DNA from: Climacteris rufus
Lineage: Eukaryota > Chordata > Aves > Passeriformes > Climacteridae
Assembly: GCA_013398175.1 (NCBI GenBank)
Contig: VZRZ01006164.1
Span: 708,487-772,486 of the forward strand
Direction of reading: 5' to 3'
DNA length: 64,000 nt
This document shows, piece after piece, positions 62,601 to 64,000 of this stretch (position 1 is its first letter; every line of letters begins with the position of its first letter). Below the pieces are notes generated by a model. The model had not been told where the DNA came from, ran no database searches, and was given only the letters and a program-made list of their open reading frames with translations. The translations under genes and the position numbers were made by a program.

Positions 62601-64000
62601 TGTTTTAGGTATAACTGAAGTTAGCTGGTTTAATTCCTTGGACCAACCATATGTATAATTAAATGAAAAATTGAAATTATCTCTCTTTTTTTTTCTTTTT
62701 AATTACTACTACGTTTTCAAACATTGTGCATTTAGGACTGGTACAAAGTAACTGCTTCTTTGAAATGACTGGCTCATCTTAATTTCCACAAATCTGTGGA
62801 GGTTGCCGTCTCCCTTATTGGCTGAATTTGTGATTCATTGTTAAAATTGTGGTTTAATATTGCAAAAGTAGCTATTTGCGCTTGAATTCAAACCAATATT
62901 TTTAATTGCATTTTTTAACATTCGATGTTGGAATTAATGCTTCCTTTTATCTGACTAATTAAGGTAGATTTCTCAAATTCTCTGATAAAGAACACCTTTC
63001 CATATTTTTGAAAATAAGTTTAAACACTTGATACTTGTCAATCGTGCAGGATTTTTTACTTTCAAAATGTACAGGACAATGTTAAATATGGTATAGGAAA
63101 CTTGCACAGATCAAAGTCCAGTATAATTGTTCCAGTAGGCTCCACTGCTTCTTACATTTGTATTTGATAAAGCTGGCAAAATCTAAAATTAGAGCAGATT
63201 TTTTTCCTTAATTCATGTGTTTTAAGAAAGACTGAGATCTCTGCTTTGTGATAGCTCAGAGAAACAGCTCTTGCCTTTGTGTTGTACAAGGCCAGTTTTT
63301 CAGCACTGATTACCCAGGCACCATCAGAAAATTTAGAGCTAGATCTGACAATCCCAAGTTCACATAGAAGTGGAGCATTTTATGTGGGAAAAACATCTTT
63401 TGCTGAACAGGATGTGTGTATTTTTCCCCTTTTGACAGCTTTGATGATCCATGATTATGACTATATGGTTTCGTTGAGAAGAATGAGTCAGAAATGAAAA
63501 GCTTCTTAATTGATTTGTTTTGTTGCCTGCAAAACATGCAGTGGGGTTATGTAACATCTCACAAGAGATCAGGCATCCGGAGGAAAGGTGATGGACAATT
63601 TTCTCTCTCGTATCTCAGCTTTGTTCCTGGTTGGCTGAACAAGAGGCAAACGATGTACTTCACTTTTTTTGGTTGTAAATATTGTTTAATTTTTAAAGCT
63701 GCATTGCAGGGGAGATGCAGAGTTGGGAAGGAAGCATTTGCTGGCAACAGGAAACTGAAACAGCTCCTCACAACCAAGGCTGAAACTTCATATTGGTCAT
63801 CAGAAGATGAAAGGCTATGTGTTATCTCTGAGCTGTAATCCTATTACTCTGGAACCGTGGCTCTGCTCTCCCTGCTGTCCAAGGCTGGGAATATACAACT
63901 TCTTGGCCTACTGCCCAGATAGTAAACCTGCACTTTAATATTCTGCTGTCAATCTCTTCACAAAGCTTCTGCCTCTGGAACATATATTTAGTTATATGAT

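Larger units (their letters stand above)
47859..64000 (+). other. SLK: SLK intron 1 (partial, at least 16.1 kb)
   Basis: After the phase-0 donor the sequence becomes A/T-rich and no kinase exon (for example one encoding AQNKET or HRDLKAGN motifs) was found on the plus strand before the window ends. It holds two CR1 relics, a 25-base tandem duplication and a TG/TA microsatellite. Confidence 0.85.

Noticed and set aside
63494..63838. 114-codon plus-strand frame near the right end, considered as SLK exon 2
   Set aside because: It shows none of the conserved kinase sequence expected after the VFK junction.
1..64000. CRISPR arrays, operons, insertion sequences, riboswitches, endogenous viral genes
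   Set aside because: Nothing of these types was seen; the content is that of an ordinary vertebrate locus.

Overview
The window looks like nuclear DNA from a bird. The sequence is A/T-rich with long introns. It carries few interspersed repeats, and the recognisable ones are CR1 LINE pieces, including one with the typical CR1 3' end (ATTCTGTGATTCTGT). Two conserved vertebrate genes can be read exon by exon: STN1 (also called OBFC1) on the minus strand and the first coding exon of SLK on the plus strand. In human these two genes are also divergent neighbours on 10q24-q25. Species cannot be fixed from this window; the bird assignment is an inference from the CR1 content and the human synteny.

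Layout. Positions 1 to about 8,050 are intergenic, holding an old L2/MIR-like fragment, a tRNA-like relic and some unexplained open stretches. Positions 8,050 to 9,298 are probably the STN1 3' UTR. Nine STN1 coding exons lie between 32,353 and 9,299 on the minus strand; every junction is in phase, and they join to a 357-residue protein (human STN1 has 368). Positions 32,366 to 46,300 hold no recognised coding gene and contain two CR1 pieces, a perfect 12-bp hairpin and a G-rich tract. A CpG island runs from about 46,400 to 48,080, is interrupted by an 89-base assembly gap (46,986-47,074), and holds the SLK promoter, 5' leader and first coding exon (47,709-47,858). The remaining 16.1 kb is the start of SLK intron 1, whose far end is outside the window.

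Function. STN1 is the small OB-fold subunit of the CST complex (CTC1-STN1-TEN1), which binds single-stranded DNA at telomeres and stalled forks and recruits DNA polymerase alpha-primase. SLK is a Ste20-family serine/threonine kinase acting on the cytoskeleton, cell migration and apoptosis. No evidence here links their functions; they may share a promoter region, since a consensus minus-strand splice donor lies inside the SLK CpG island, but this is unproven.

No clear new biological system was found. The most useful leads are an in-phase pair of splice-flanked open segments just past STN1 (7,744-7,970), a 189-codon open frame (7,977-8,546), a small isolated CpG-rich patch in the last STN1 intron (11,636-11,745), an optional STN1 exon candidate (21,763-21,841), a perfect hairpin (41,554-41,580) and a possible two-way promoter (46,865-46,985).
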